From Coleophoma eucalyptorum (lineage: Eukaryota; Ascomycota; Leotiomycetes; Helotiales; Dermateaceae): DNA of 64,000 nucleotides. The position numbers and the translations under genes were made by a program. Within the stretch, counting starts at the first letter, position 1. Every line of letters starts with the position of its first letter. Location: positions 434,001-498,000 of the forward strand of contig JALRME010000016.1 of the NCBI GenBank assembly GCA_026120035.1, read 5' to 3'. Shown one piece after another: positions 22,753 through 34,217 of the stretch. Below the pieces are notes generated by a model, which did not search any database, was not told the DNA's origin, and saw nothing but the letters and a program-made list of their open reading frames with translations.

Positions 22753-24735
22753 TCGCACTGTTGCGCCTTTATGAATACTTTGGAGTCTGGGACTCATCTG
22801 TCTACCATCTCCCCTCGGGGTCTCAACTTACTCCTCTCTGAAGGCATCAGACAGAGCCAACATCTCTTCTCATCGAGGACATTATTTCGAGAAATCTCAC
22901 TTAAGAAACAACTATTTTGTACTAGTACATAGCTTCAGCAGTAGATATTATAGCTACAGGGGTAGCTTATCTTTAATAATTGTATCAACAGATTAAACAC
23001 TACCTTGCAAGTAAGCATGCTATCATTGACCAGGATTATTGCTGCCGCAGTTCATTAAAGTCCGTATTGCTGATTGTCCCTGGAGTCGCCAAAGGGCATT
23101 TCTGGGTTCATTCGAGTTTTGTGCTTCATTGTGACTACCATGGCACACGATACTCTTGGTTTTGTGATCAATTTTCGCTTTCCTTCCGAATATTCCTAAC
23201 TTTTTTTTCTGGCCAAGGCATACATACTGATGCGGTATCTGGTGGCCATTTATAATTTTATCCCTATTCTAATACTAAGAACCTGACTATTTGCTATAGA
23301 AGGGTGCCCAGGTTCATGAAGCACTTCGATGATGAAATAACATGATCAATGGGATCTGCTCGAGCGAGATCCTCTTTCTAAGATTACATATTTTAGAGAG
23401 GAGATTCTAGTGCTTTTTAAGAGTTATTGGTGTTGCTGGAGATCATGCCTTCCTATAGGGGCGCTTCTAGATCATAGCCAATCTGTCGTGCTGGGCTGTG
23501 ATCTGGTTACTTTCGAGGTATTCTGCAAAAGTATCTTTTAGAAACGCATTGCAAGCATTTATACTTGGTTCAGGTCAAAGACTTCCACGGAAGCCGGCAA
23601 GCTGGCGTCGAATGTGATGGTCGCTAAACGCAAGTTCCATCGTCGGTAAGATAAAACCTGATGCCAGCCAACCAGATGAATACTTGAAGTTCTTTGATTA
23701 TTCACATGGAGTCAGTCGATCGCGTGACAGGGGCAAAGTGCGTATAACCTCCTCGCGCACTAACGGGTAATTCAACGAATCAATGTTAAGGACGTTGATT
23801 CTGCTTTGCCCCATTCTTTGGTGCCCGCGCCGGGTTGATGTACGGGCCGGTACAACTGCCAAGGGTGGGACTGTGGCAATATCTCTAACCAAACCCCAGA
23901 TACAGATATCGTTCGCTGCGAGACCTTAAATCTATACGGCGATAAAATTGCGTGGCTCCGGCTAAAATTCCTCTGTAGCCCACAAAAGCATTTTGCATGC
24001 AGGATCTACTGCTCAAAATCTGCATTGAATGTCTTACTGTGCTACATTCCCAAGATCCATTCATTTGTAATAGAGGCAAAATGTGAATAAAACACCACTC
24101 TTTTTAAGTATACTTGGCATACATAAAGCAAGCTCGCATTTATTTGATGCTCAGAAACCTACGGACTGATCATATTGCGTCGACTAGATGTGATTATATC
24201 CCCCACTCCCATAGATTTATATTTGTAGATCATTCCGCCCATCTGCCGTTGTCTCGCTAACCACCAAGTTTATTACCCCGTCGGGGAACCCATGCCATTA
24301 TTAAATTTAGGCGAGCGATAAAATAAATTTACGATATAAGCTACAACTCAAAGATAGATAAGAAGCCAATATGTTTCTAGAGATATGTCACTTTGGCGTG
24401 TTCATGCTTGGCATTCCCACTTTTGAGTTATCTTGAGTTCTCAATTAACTAGCTGATTTACGGCCATCGATCCTGAGAGGTTTGCACACTGATAGCGACG
24501 GATTCTCCCGCATCTTAGCCGTGAGTGGGAGGGATTCTGCGATGACCACCCCTTTACGAGTTACCATACCTATCTTATTTTCTTCCCCGCACGTTCGGCG
24601 CCGAGACAAGCGAGCATGATAAATGAATATTACTTTGAAGTATCCTCACTCTCTCCTTCTGTCACTCATTTTTTGTTTCCTGCCTACCTTACTATTCAGT
24701 TCTCAAAAGGGACAAATTAGTAAGTAAGTGGAATT
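22753..24735. other. Gene-poor, partly AT-rich region before the permease
   Basis: No gene is supported. Parts (about 22920-23420 and 24090-24370) are AT-rich with scattered stops in all frames. The final 200 bp are the likely promoter/leader of the permease at 24736. No mobile-element termini were recognised. Confidence 0.45.
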
Positions 24736-26783
24736 ATGGCTGAAATCAAGGGCGAGAAGGCGGTATCCGTCGGGGTTGACCCAGGAAACTCTGATATAGA
24801 GAGCGGCGTTGTGGAAAACGCAGCAGATTCAGGCGAAGAGCCTGGATGGAGTCGAAACTTGACACCACGTGCGGTCATTATGCTTTCCCTTGGTGGTGGT
24901 ATTGGTACGGGATTATGGGTAGGAACTGGTACTGCATTGAAAGATGCCGGCCCTGCTGGAATCGCCATTGCTTATACTCTTGTCGCGTAAGTTGTGCTGA
25001 TCACAGAAAAATCTGAACAGCATTACTGATGTTGATGGATAGATTCTCACTCTATATCGAATTCATTTCAATCGGAGAGATGACCTGCTATAAACCAGTT
25101 CACGGAGGTTATATTCGACAGACGATGGAATATACCGATAAGGCTGCTGCATTTGCAATGGGAATGAACTTCTGGTTCTGTAAGTATTCTCGTCATCAAT
25201 TCTCATTGTCGTGGTCATTCTAGGAGCTCAAGGGTGATTGATCTTAACACTGCTTCTTTAATAATGCGTTTCCTTGCCTGAGACGCTTTCGAAAGGACTT
25301 AAACTAACTTGAGATGATTAGCATGGGTAATGATCATTCCCGCCGAAGCCATTGCCTGCATCTCAGTGCTGAAGTACTGGGAGGCACCCAGGAATTTCTC
25401 AACAGCCGGGTACATTACCATCTTTCTTGTCCTCGCCGCCATCCCGAATTTCTTCCCCGTCAGATACTACGGTAAAATCGAGATCTTAATGAGCATTATC
25501 AAGATTTTCGCCATCACAAGCACCATGTTCTACATGTTTTTGATGGCATGTGGCGCTTTCCCCTCTACCCATGGTGCTTTGGTGTTTCGGTACTGGAAGA
25601 ATCCCGGCGCTTTCAACAATGGGCTAAAGGGAATATGCAAAGCTTTGCTACAAGCAGCTTTCAGTTGTACATCTGGTAAGACCAAGCCAGTAAGAAGGGT
25701 TCGTGCAAATTTATGCTGATATGTTGAATAGCTGGCTGGGTTGCCATCACCGCCGGAGAGATGAAAGAGCCTCGAAAAACGGTCAAGTCGGCCATCCTGC
25801 CGCTTTTCTGGAGAATGTTTATGTTCTTCGTCGTTAATATCTGGCTCGTGGGGATGTGCGTACCATACGACGACTCAGACATGAACAACAGCTCTGGAAC
25901 GTTGGCGAGCCCTTTCATTATCGCAATCCGTAATGGAGGCTCTCCCATCTTTGCCGACATCATGAACGCACTGGTCTTCGTCACTGTCTTCTCCTGCGCC
26001 ATCACTTCCTACTACGTCGCCAGTCGGTCCATGACACACATGGCTGACCTCGACATCATCCACGAATTCTTTGGCAGGAAGGATGCCGCCGGTCGACCAT
26101 GGGTTGCCATGATTTCTAGCGGTATTATAGGTGGCGGCTTAACATACTTGAATCTAAACAGTACAGCATCCCAAGTATATTCCTGGTTTTCGAGTTTGGT
26201 AAGCAGAGTGCCTACTCAAGTTTCTTACGTACAGATAACTGACTGGCTATTTTAACAGGTCGGTGTCGCAGCATTCTGTAACTGGGGACTTATCTATTTA
26301 TCACACATTCGCTTCCGACAAGGCTTGAAGGCTCAGGGCATTGATTACAAAAAACTTACATTCTACGCGAGATTTGCACCATGGCCACAATATCTCGGCA
26401 TCCTCCTCGTCTTCTGTTACCTGGCTGCGCAGTTGTATTTCGCCATCTTCCCCTTTTCTGGCAAGCCAAGCGCGCACAACTTTTTCTCGACTTATATCAC
26501 AGTTCCGTTGTTCATCACGGACTATGTTCTGTATAAGGTATGTGCGACCTAAGAAACCCTGTTTAGGTGACGTTTAATATGAGGGCGAAAACAAAAGGCT
26601 AACCATGCGGTTTAGTGGTGGTACAAAACCAAGATCGTGCCGCCGAAGGAGATGAATTTCAGACCAGCGATATTCTTTGATAAGATGGAGGAGGAGGAGA
26701 AGGAGCAGGAGAGACTTAACCCTACACCGGAGGGCACAATGTTACAAAAGATTTGGAAAATGAGGACTGCCATCATTGGTTGA
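24736..26783 (+). CDS. Amino acid permease (AAT/APC family, yeast GAP/AGP-like)
   Basis: Plasma-membrane proton-coupled amino-acid importer by family. Six exons: 24736-24986, 25043-25179, 25322-25675, 25732-26198, 26259-26537 and 26616-26783; 551 residues, normal for the family. Motifs: LTPRAVIMLSLGGGIGTGLW at the first membrane span, EMTCYKPVHGGYIRQTMEY after the second or third, AGWVAITAGEMKEPRKTVKS in the middle loop, and FFSTYITVPLFITDYVLYK towards the end. About 12 hydrophobic segments can be counted. The N-terminus is hydrophilic and Glu-rich. The tail ends WKMRTAIIG. The intron at 25180-25321 is longer than the others (142 nt). Substrate specificity cannot be read from the sequence. 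It is convergent with the lipoxygenase gene downstream. Confidence 0.93.
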
Positions 26784-27257
26784 ATATCCTGCGATCTGAA
26801 GGTGTTATTTTTATCTATAAAAATCTGATATGTATTCAAGGCGTGTTGCTAGGCATTGAGGAGGATGAATTGTAATGCTATGAACTAGATAAATGGTACA
26901 ATTCGCATTCCCGGCTTGAGTTCATTCAGGTACGACTTATCACTAGCTTGCCTACCCTCAGTCAAACGCGGATCACTTCTGGAGAAAGCCATATAATGCT
27001 ATCCTTCTGTTTATTTTTATGATTTGATTCCAAAATCCCTTAATGGGAATTAATGAAGGTCTAATATTATAACAAAGGAAACTAATTTTTGACGAAAGAA
27101 ACTAATGTTTGACAAAGGAGACTAATTTTTTGACAAAGGAAACTAATATCCAGTTATATATGGATATGTGATGCCGTCGAGGCTCGAGAAAATATTCTCA
27201 AATATAATTAACTCCTGTTGAGGTTGATTCAACCTGCCGCCTTGTGAAGTTAGCAGA
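26784..27257. other. Convergent intergenic region with short tandem repeats
   Basis: This holds the 3' flanks of the permease (plus) and the lipoxygenase (minus). It contains a four-copy, roughly 20-bp tandem repeat, listed separately. No gene. Confidence 0.55.
27071..27150. repeat. Four-copy ~20-bp tandem repeat
   Basis: Imperfect copies of GACAAAGGAAACTAATTTTT follow each other, with 1-3 changes and one extra T. The array sits between two convergent gene ends. Function is unknown; it may simply be a minisatellite. Confidence 0.75.
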
Positions 27258-29444
27258 CTAGATCATAACTGATACAGCCAATTCGGTAGGATCCATGACT
27301 TGGTACGAAACGATATCCTTATCCATCGCATCGCTATTTTTTCTGAACTTGATGCCCAACTCTAAAAGCTTCGCGTGGAACTTGGTGGCAGCAGCCGACA
27401 CAGCCTGCCACTCCTTTCCGGCCTTCTGGCCAGCCAATTGCTCAAGACTGATGGCATAATTAAGCAGGGTTTGGTCTTCTGCAGCACGGTAACTGAGTAG
27501 GTACGGGAGTTGCGAGCTCATAAGCCAGACCTGAGGGTTTTTCATGGGGAGCGAGGCCATCATATCGGTCTCTCTGTAGGCTTGTAGCTGAGCGATTGTT
27601 TTGGGGAGGGGTGTCATGAGAGAGGCAGGCTTGCTGGGTACAAATGACATATAGTAGCATTGAAGATAGTTGACGGCATTGTGCTGCGGTGAGGCAATGT
27701 GGATGCACATTACCACGGCGTTGGTAAGTGCTTCGATCGTTTTGATAACTGGGAAAGAAGGCATCTGCCCGCCTGTAGGACTACGCATCTCTGTAGACCA
27801 GGTCTGTACTGATTTATCGTTCTTAACATCCATATCGTTGTTGTATTTGGTGGCTAGCACGGCTTTCACAAACTCGTGAAGGGCTGGCCACATTAAGCTC
27901 ATATTCTTGGCATATGCGTAGTTGCGGAATACTTTGTCGTTCAGCATAGCCATGTCGAATCCACGGGCTTTGAGATCGTTGGGGATATACTTAGACTCCC
28001 AGTCAAATTTGCTGTATGCATCTTGAATGAAGGCATAGGTTTGAGCTTCCGTAAAGCCGTTGATTTTAGTGATCATGTTGGGTACCAATGCTGAGCGAGC
28101 AGAGGCGTTTGAAGAGAGTGTATTGAGCCTAGATAGTTTTAGTAATTGGCTGAAGGATTTAACATGATTTGAGACTTACCAATGGGGCTCAAGAAGTTTA
28201 TAAACGATATGGTTCTGATCGAAAGAACGATAACCTGCAACGATGGTTGCCTCCTCAACAAAGTGGCATGCTGTAAGATGGGTGTCAATCTCATGACGAG
28301 TCCAATCTGCGACCTGACTGCACATCTTCGCATACCGCCAAGGCCAGTCCTCACCCTCGAACCTTGAGGAGTCGGAGGCGTGGAGACGCTTGTTGAAAAT
28401 CACAACTGACTTCTCCATGCTTCCCTTGTAATCCAAAACAATCGACAATGGATGAAGACGACCTTCATGATTGAGTTGAAACAACGTTACAGCGGCACAT
28501 CCGAAGCGTTTTCCGTCATCAGACTTCAATTCTGCTTCGGCACTGGCACCAACAGCCTCGCGAAAATAGCTGTTATCTTGAATATAAAGAGTATTTCCAG
28601 CAGTCTGTAGAAGTCTGTGCATATCCTTCAGACCCTGAATCTCAGCGGACTCCAAGAACCTCTCGCACCATTCAGCAGAAGCAGCCGTAATGGCTGAAGG
28701 GTTTGGTCCGGTAAATGATTGTTGAGCAAAGGCGGCATCAGTGTACCAGTCCTCATGATCGGCAATATTAGCCCCCCGTCTGATGTCCTTATCCTGAACG
28801 TGAAGTTTGATATTTGCTCTTTCACAGCCGGCCATAGTTTGGGCTTCTGGCATACCAAAGGCCCAGTCATCAATCATAGAAGGAATGATTCGGTGCAGTG
28901 TCGATCCAGTATCCAGAAGGCGCATGGCGTTGAAAATCTGAAGCAATCCAGTTTTGTCCTGAGGTGGGATCATCGCAAGGCATGGTGGAAATGAGGGGTT
29001 GGTCGTCCCAGGTTCTTGCCATGTGTAAAGGAGTCTTTGAGCAACAAGGTCACGGTCCTGTGGAATAGTGGCATCGAAGTTCGCTACGTCAAAGTAGGAT
29101 TCAAATCTATCATCGTAAGCTGGTATCCGCTCCCGGTATAGCCAAGGCTATATATACCTTTGCTCAATTCTTTGCAACATCTCGGTCATGGCAAGATGAG
29201 TTCCATGATAAGTACCAGATTGGAGGGTGCTAGGAGTATCTCTTGGGGATTTCATAGTCTTGCCATCGGTGGTGATATTGCGAGGAAAGATGTTATTGAA
29301 CACCAAGTCTTGAGCGAACAAGCCATGGTTCCACTGAGGAAGCTTGCGCGAAGCTGCTCCAGGGTACGAGTCATCTGGTTCTTCGCCATTTAATAGAGCC
29401 TGAGCAGCGTTTCGTATATTATTGGTAATATTTGCAAAGGACAT
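27258..29444 (-). CDS. Lipoxygenase (non-haem metal, C-terminal Ile)
   Basis: Dioxygenase that would oxygenate polyunsaturated fatty acids such as linoleate. Three exons: 29444-29158, 29106-28180 and 28128-27258; 694 residues. The core motif PWRYAKM starts near residue 351. It is followed by TRHEIDTHLTACHFVEEA with metal ligands H372 and H377, then SPQHNAVNYLQ giving H554 and N558, and the chain ends SVMI with Ile694 as the fifth ligand. Plant, animal and some fungal iron lipoxygenases end in Ile, whereas manganese 13R-type fungal enzymes often end in Val. This suggests, but does not prove, an iron enzyme related to the Fusarium/Aspergillus intracellular type. No signal peptide is obvious (MSFANITNNIRNAAQAL), arguing against a secreted Mn-type enzyme. 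Regiospecificity cannot be read. Flanked by permeases on both sides. Confidence 0.9.
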
Positions 29445-30154
29445 CTTATACGGAGTAGGAGGGTGATGATGATAATGACGATGATGATGCTACTTGAGAA
29501 TTCATGGGGCTTCTGGTCAATTTATATACTTTGCTATGTCCCCTTATCCTCTGAAGAACATATACAATTCAATTCCCGGCCAACCCATCAATGCTACTTT
29601 CACGCTGTTTCCCAAGTAACGGGCAGAGTTCGTAGATCTGAAACTTCATGTGAAGGTTCACAGGTAACGGAAACCACTGCATTGGCACAGAAGGCTGCGA
29701 TAGGGCAGAAGCAGTCCAAGTCATAAAATTCGAAAGTCAATCCACGCAAGAATAGTAGAAAGTTTTATGTGAACACGCAAGAACAGCCTTAACAATCCCA
29801 AGCTACCTGCCAACACCACCTCGAGCAGCCAGGATGGGTCCGTTGCAAACAGTAGCAAGAAGTTGGTTTAAGGAATCTAGCTAGCGTACCTCAGATCTGA
29901 ATGCCAATCAACTGCTTATTAAGATCACACTCAAGCCAACGTTGTCCCATATATGCGTAGTTCCTAATAAAGGATTGGACTTGTCAGGTGAAGTAACACT
30001 ACATCCTCCCTGCCTAGGACAACTGATATGGGCCTAAAGTGAATACACAATGATAGGAAGCATCCAGCGTAGAGTGGCTCGAAGGCAATTTCAGCCATCG
30101 TTAATAGAGGTTTCTGACCATATTATGATCTGACCTCTGCAGTGGTCTGAACTT
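29445..30154. other. Lipoxygenase upstream region
   Basis: This region contains a GATGAT-type simple repeat (29464-29489) just upstream of the lipoxygenase ATG. TATA-like elements lie around 29520-29530 on the minus-strand side. I see no gene. Confidence 0.4.
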
Positions 30155-30564
30155 TCAGCCGTAGCAAAAGTCTCTTGCTCTAAACAAGTTATCCAAGGGT
30201 TGACCGGGATCCTTGTAAAATATGAAGAGCCTCGTCGACAGTTGCTGTGGTAATATAGGACGCGAGATATGCCAATCAAAATCCTCAAAATCCAAAACAT
30301 AAACGGCATCGCTTGGAACGCCACACTGGCTGGAGAGCAACGGTTCTTGTTGGCAGCCAATGCATTGAATCGGTGCTATCTGCAGAGTTTCCCTGCTGAA
30401 AGTGGCATTCATCCTATAGGTTATACACATCCGAATGCCGTCGACGATCCAGCATTGGATCTTGGGTGATGCCGTGCGACCCACCACGCAAGCAAATTTG
30501 GCTTTTGGTGAGATTGATCTGGTATAATCAAGGAAAGGGCCGCGGACATTAAAATCCGTGGAGC
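30155..30564 (-). CDS. Partial gene: 3' exon of an unknown cysteine-containing protein
   Basis: From a good splice acceptor (ttatag, exon beginning at 30564) a frame of 135 codons stays open to the TGA at 30157-30155. It shows coding-like composition and seven cysteines (FAC, QCW, MCI, QCIGC, QCG and FCYG contexts). Sequence such as VRGPFLDYTRSISP and DAVYVLDFEDFDWHISRP does not look random. I could not resolve the 5' exon or a signal peptide, although ATG-started fragments exist upstream at about 30700-30800. The family is not recognised. It could be a secreted Cys-containing protein, a remnant of a larger gene, or a fortuitous ORF. Confidence 0.4.
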
Positions 30565-31202
30565 CTATAACAAAAGGATCAGGTAATGTGATCAGCGCAA
30601 TGATTGCTTAGACTGCTGAACTGAAGTAATCCATTTCTTGTGAGGAGTCAACTATGACCAGGGGCTGCAACTTGTATACGAGCGCGAAGCAATTGCCAGA
30701 AACACAGATCAGCGGTCATGAATCCATCTGCCGTCAAGAGAATCAAGAAAACACTGCTTTGAAGGTATTTGTAAAGGTTGAGGCATCCGTTTAGATGTCA
30801 ATATGATGTAACGATTAAGATTGAGGAGGGATGAAGGGATGAAGGGACGGACCGCACAAGTTCGCTTGGTTTGCCCCCCACTTCTTTTCTCGCTCCATGA
30901 TCAGCGGACCCCCAAACTGCCATATCAACACCAACTAAACTCCCAAGAGTGCATATTCACAGTTCCGTGTACCCAAAATCAACCCAAGTCCTTTTCTTGC
31001 TAGACAAACGCCTTCTATAAGGGAGCCTTCTGGTATGTACTAGCCATTCATTGCAGCCTCGTGGCGCTTGCAAAACTAGGATTCTCTCTGCTTGAACCCT
31101 GGCAGTAATACCACCGAATCAGGGCTAAGATTGGTCTCTTAAGGTGGAAAGGGACGGGTTGCAAAGAAGTCTTCTGAGCGAAGGATACAGGCCTCTATCC
31201 GT
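30565..31202. other. Region upstream of the second permease
   Basis: This probably holds the promoter of the plus-strand permease and perhaps an unresolved 5' exon of the minus-strand Cys-containing ORF. No other feature is supported. Confidence 0.35.
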
Positions 31203-33122
31203 ATGAGCGCAATGGCAACTCTCCATGATGATGATGAACGCTTGTTAGCACAAATTGGATATACTCAGGTTGGTGGCACCTTTTAAAAAGCGGTGAGATG
31301 GCATCTGATATCACTCTAGGATTTCAGACGGCATTTCAACAAATACTCCACCCTATCTTATGCCATATCTGTGCTTGGAGTCTTAGGTTCTGTCCCAGCA
31401 ACTTTTGGGATCCCATTGGGTTATGGCGGCCCTGCCAGCTGTATTTGGGCTTGGTTCGTGGGCTCAGTGATGGCACAGATAGTTTCGAGCTCAGGTAACG
31501 TTCTTATTGCAAGTTTTGGTCTGCCCTTTTACTAATGCGCAAAGTTTCTGAATTGGTGTCTGCATATCCAGTAAGTAAATTCTGTAACTCGTGATCGTGC
31601 TCTGCTAATTGAGATAGACTGCAGGTGGAATGTATTTTGTCACAAAAAACGTCGTTCCGCCTGAGCATGCAGCGCTGTGGTCGTTTGTGATTGGATGGGC
31701 CAACCTACTGGGTCAGACTGCAGGGGTTGCCAGTGTAACATACACAGTATCTCAAATGATACTCGCAGCTATCAGTATGAATTCGGCATTTGATGGGACC
31801 TCTTATGCGTTTTCGCCGTGAGTATTGAATGGCAGAAGTCTCCCACAGACAGACACTGAAACTTCCTAGTACTGCTCTCCAGACTGTCTTGCTATCGATG
31901 GTGATTCTGGTCATCTTTGGGATTATTTGCTCTCTCACGACCTCAACTTTACACAAAATGGTCCTTTGGTTCGCGCCAATCAATATTATTGCCTCGATAT
32001 CAATTTGTATAACCTTACTTGTTCTGACCCCAGAAAAACAGCCAGCGTCTTGGGTATTTGGCCATTTTATCGACGGTTCCGGCTGGGGTACTGGATTCTC
32101 TTTCCTTCTAAGTTTCCTCGCTGTTGCATGGACTATGACGGATTATGATGGAACAACCCACATGGCTGAGGAAACCCATGATGCCGCGATTCAAGGGCCT
32201 ATGGCCATCAGATATGCCGTCACAATATCTGGTGCCATTGGCTGGATGTTGACGGTTACCTTTTGCTTCTGTACTACCGACCTGGACGCCATTGTGAATT
32301 CGCCAACAGGATTACCAGCGGCGCAGATCTTTCTGAATGCCGCTGGAACTTCTGGTGGAACCGTGATGTGGTTCTTTGTTGTTTTGGTACAATGCTTTAC
32401 TGGCTGCTCAGCAATGCTGGCTGATACAAGGATGGCTTATGCTTTTGCCCGTGATGGTGCTCTGCCTTTCTCTAAGTAAGTTCATATGATTACTCGTTTA
32501 AGTCTTCGACATAAAGTCATCCTGCCACATGCAGACTATAGTAGTATATGCTAATAGCGGACAGATTCTGGTCTGAGGTGAATTCGGTCACCAGCACTCC
32601 GCTACACTCTGTATGGCTAGTAGTCTTCTTCAGTTGTCTCTTGAACACTATCGGCATAGCTAGCACACAAACTATAACAGCAATCTTCAACATCACGGCA
32701 CCAGCACTTGATATCAGCTATGCCACTGTTATTTTGGCACGAAACATATACTCTGCCCGTATCAAGTTTGTACCTGGTCCATATACATTAGGGAAATGGC
32801 AAGGCCCACTGAATTGGATAACTATAGCTTGGGTATTTTTCATCAGTGTCGTGCTCCTTTTGCCAACAGAGAGACCGATCACGATTTTAAATATGAACTA
32901 TGCCGTCTTCGTTGGCGCAGCAATCGCAGCCTTCAGTTTTGGTTGGTGGTGGGCTGGTGCCAGGAAGTAAGTATTGTTCCAGTTAACATTCTTATATCTG
33001 TCCTGACAATTTGTCGTAGCACTTATACCGGCCCGAAAACCCAAGATCTGCTTGAGATTGTCCCGCAAGAAGACGAAGAAGTATGCGGGAATGGACTTGA
33101 GGGCGACAGTGATGGTTTTTGA
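31203..33122 (+). CDS. Amino acid/choline/GABA-type permease (APC superfamily, ACT family)
   Basis: Seven exons: 31203-31268, 31320-31494, 31545-31570, 31618-31817, 31870-32475, 32565-32966 and 33020-33122; 525 residues, including a 26-nt exon. Motifs match yeast Hnm1/Uga4-like permeases. These are FNKYSTLSYAISVLGVLGSV near the N-terminus, PLGYGGPASCIWAWFVGS, SELVSAYPTAGGMYFVTKN across two splice sites, TDYDGTTHMAEETHDAA in the middle loop, DTRMAYAFARDGALPFSK, and GPYTLGKWQGPLNWI. About 12 membrane spans are visible. The tail is hydrophilic and acidic. The substrate may be choline, GABA or another amine or amino acid; this cannot be decided here. The first donor (GTTGGT) is weak but the phase and motif continuity support it. 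Confidence 0.9.
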
Positions 33123-33260
33123 ATAATTTAAACAGAAGTTAAGTCTCGTTCAAAACTGGACGAATAATACATTCAACAACTGGACAACAGATTACAGCAC
33201 AGCAGTGTACGGTATATGATAAATTCGGCCAGAAGCCAAGATAATCCCAACCTTCAATCC

Positions 33261-34217
33261 TCAATCACAATCCATATCCCACAAATTGCAAGAGGCACGA
33301 AACTCCTCTCGCTTCTCATACTCCCTCTCCAGCTGTTCATTTCTTGCTCTACCCATCTCTTTCACCAACGCAGTCTCAACATCCCAACTCATCATCCTGA
33401 AATTTCTCTCCTTCTCTTCTCGACCAACCACGCCAACAACATCATTAAAGCTCCGTGCCACATCGTTCACATACTCCGGGTTTGTGTGCACAACAGCATC
33501 AATCGCAGCAAACCGTGCTTCATTGGTGTGAATTGGATGGCGACTTAAAAAGCGATCATGGTGATATGAGTTGCCAATCGTGGTGCTTGGTTCTAAGAGT
33601 CGAGGATCCCAGTATGGTAGCTCTGAGATTGTAGCAGGTTCGTCCTCCTCGTCGTGATCAGGACCATAATCTGAATCTGAATCCGAGCATGAATCAGATG
33701 GCTCGCTACCTCTCTCGAAACTACTCATCTCCTCGTCGGTCTCTTCTCTAACGGTCTGAAGCCTTAATTCCCTTTCGAACATCCTGACTGGCGAGGGGTA
33801 CTTTGACTCCTTAGTATCCCAGTCTGGCCCCGGATTCTTTTCGGTTGTGACATGAAGCCCTGTAGTAGCATCATGAGCGAGAAGCGAATCTGAATATGAA
33901 GTTGCGTTAAGACTCGGAGTAGGTGGCTTAGAATAAGGGATACCATCGGGATGTGCATCCGGGTTGGAAATGACAGTTCCGGGTGGGGTGGCTGAGTGGC
34001 TTGCGAGGTCCTCTGTGTGTAGTTGGTTGGAATCAGAGCTAGAGCTAGAGTTGCTCGAGCTGGATGCCGCCGAGCTGGATGTTGAGCGAGATGTTGAGGT
34101 TGACCCTAGTCCAAGATCGGTGCTGGAGCTACAGAAGTTGCTTGAACCATATATGAGATGTTTTTTGGACATTGTAGGATTATTAGAAATGTAAACTTGC
34201 TTGCTTCGTTTAAGCAT
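33261..34217 (-). CDS. Ser-rich, acidic hypothetical protein
   Basis: Single-exon ORF of 318 residues with an ATG start (34217; another in-frame ATG 15 codons later). The N-terminal third is Ser/Thr-rich and probably disordered, with a long Ser run near residues 45-65. The middle is acidic (DSCSDSDSDYGPDHDEEDE). The C-terminal third (about 210-318) looks folded and helical, ending MGRARNEQLEREYEKREEF and a short Trp/Asp tail. No family was recognised. Its tail-to-tail arrangement with the permease leaves only 138 bp between the stops. Confidence 0.6.
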   Translation of the reverse strand: MLKRSKQVYISNNPTMSKKHLIYGSSNFCSSSTDLGLGSTSTSRSTSSSAASSSSNSSSSSDSNQLHTEDLASHSATPPGTVISNPDAHPDGIPYSKPPTPSLNATSYSDSLLAHDATTGLHVTTEKNPGPDWDTKESKYPSPVRMFERELRLQTVREETDEEMSSFERGSEPSDSCSDSDSDYGPDHDEEDEPATISELPYWDPRLLEPSTTIGNSYHHDRFLSRHPIHTNEARFAAIDAVVHTNPEYVNDVARSFNDVVGVVGREEKERNFRMMSWDVETALVKEMGRARNEQLEREYEKREEFRASCNLWDMDCD

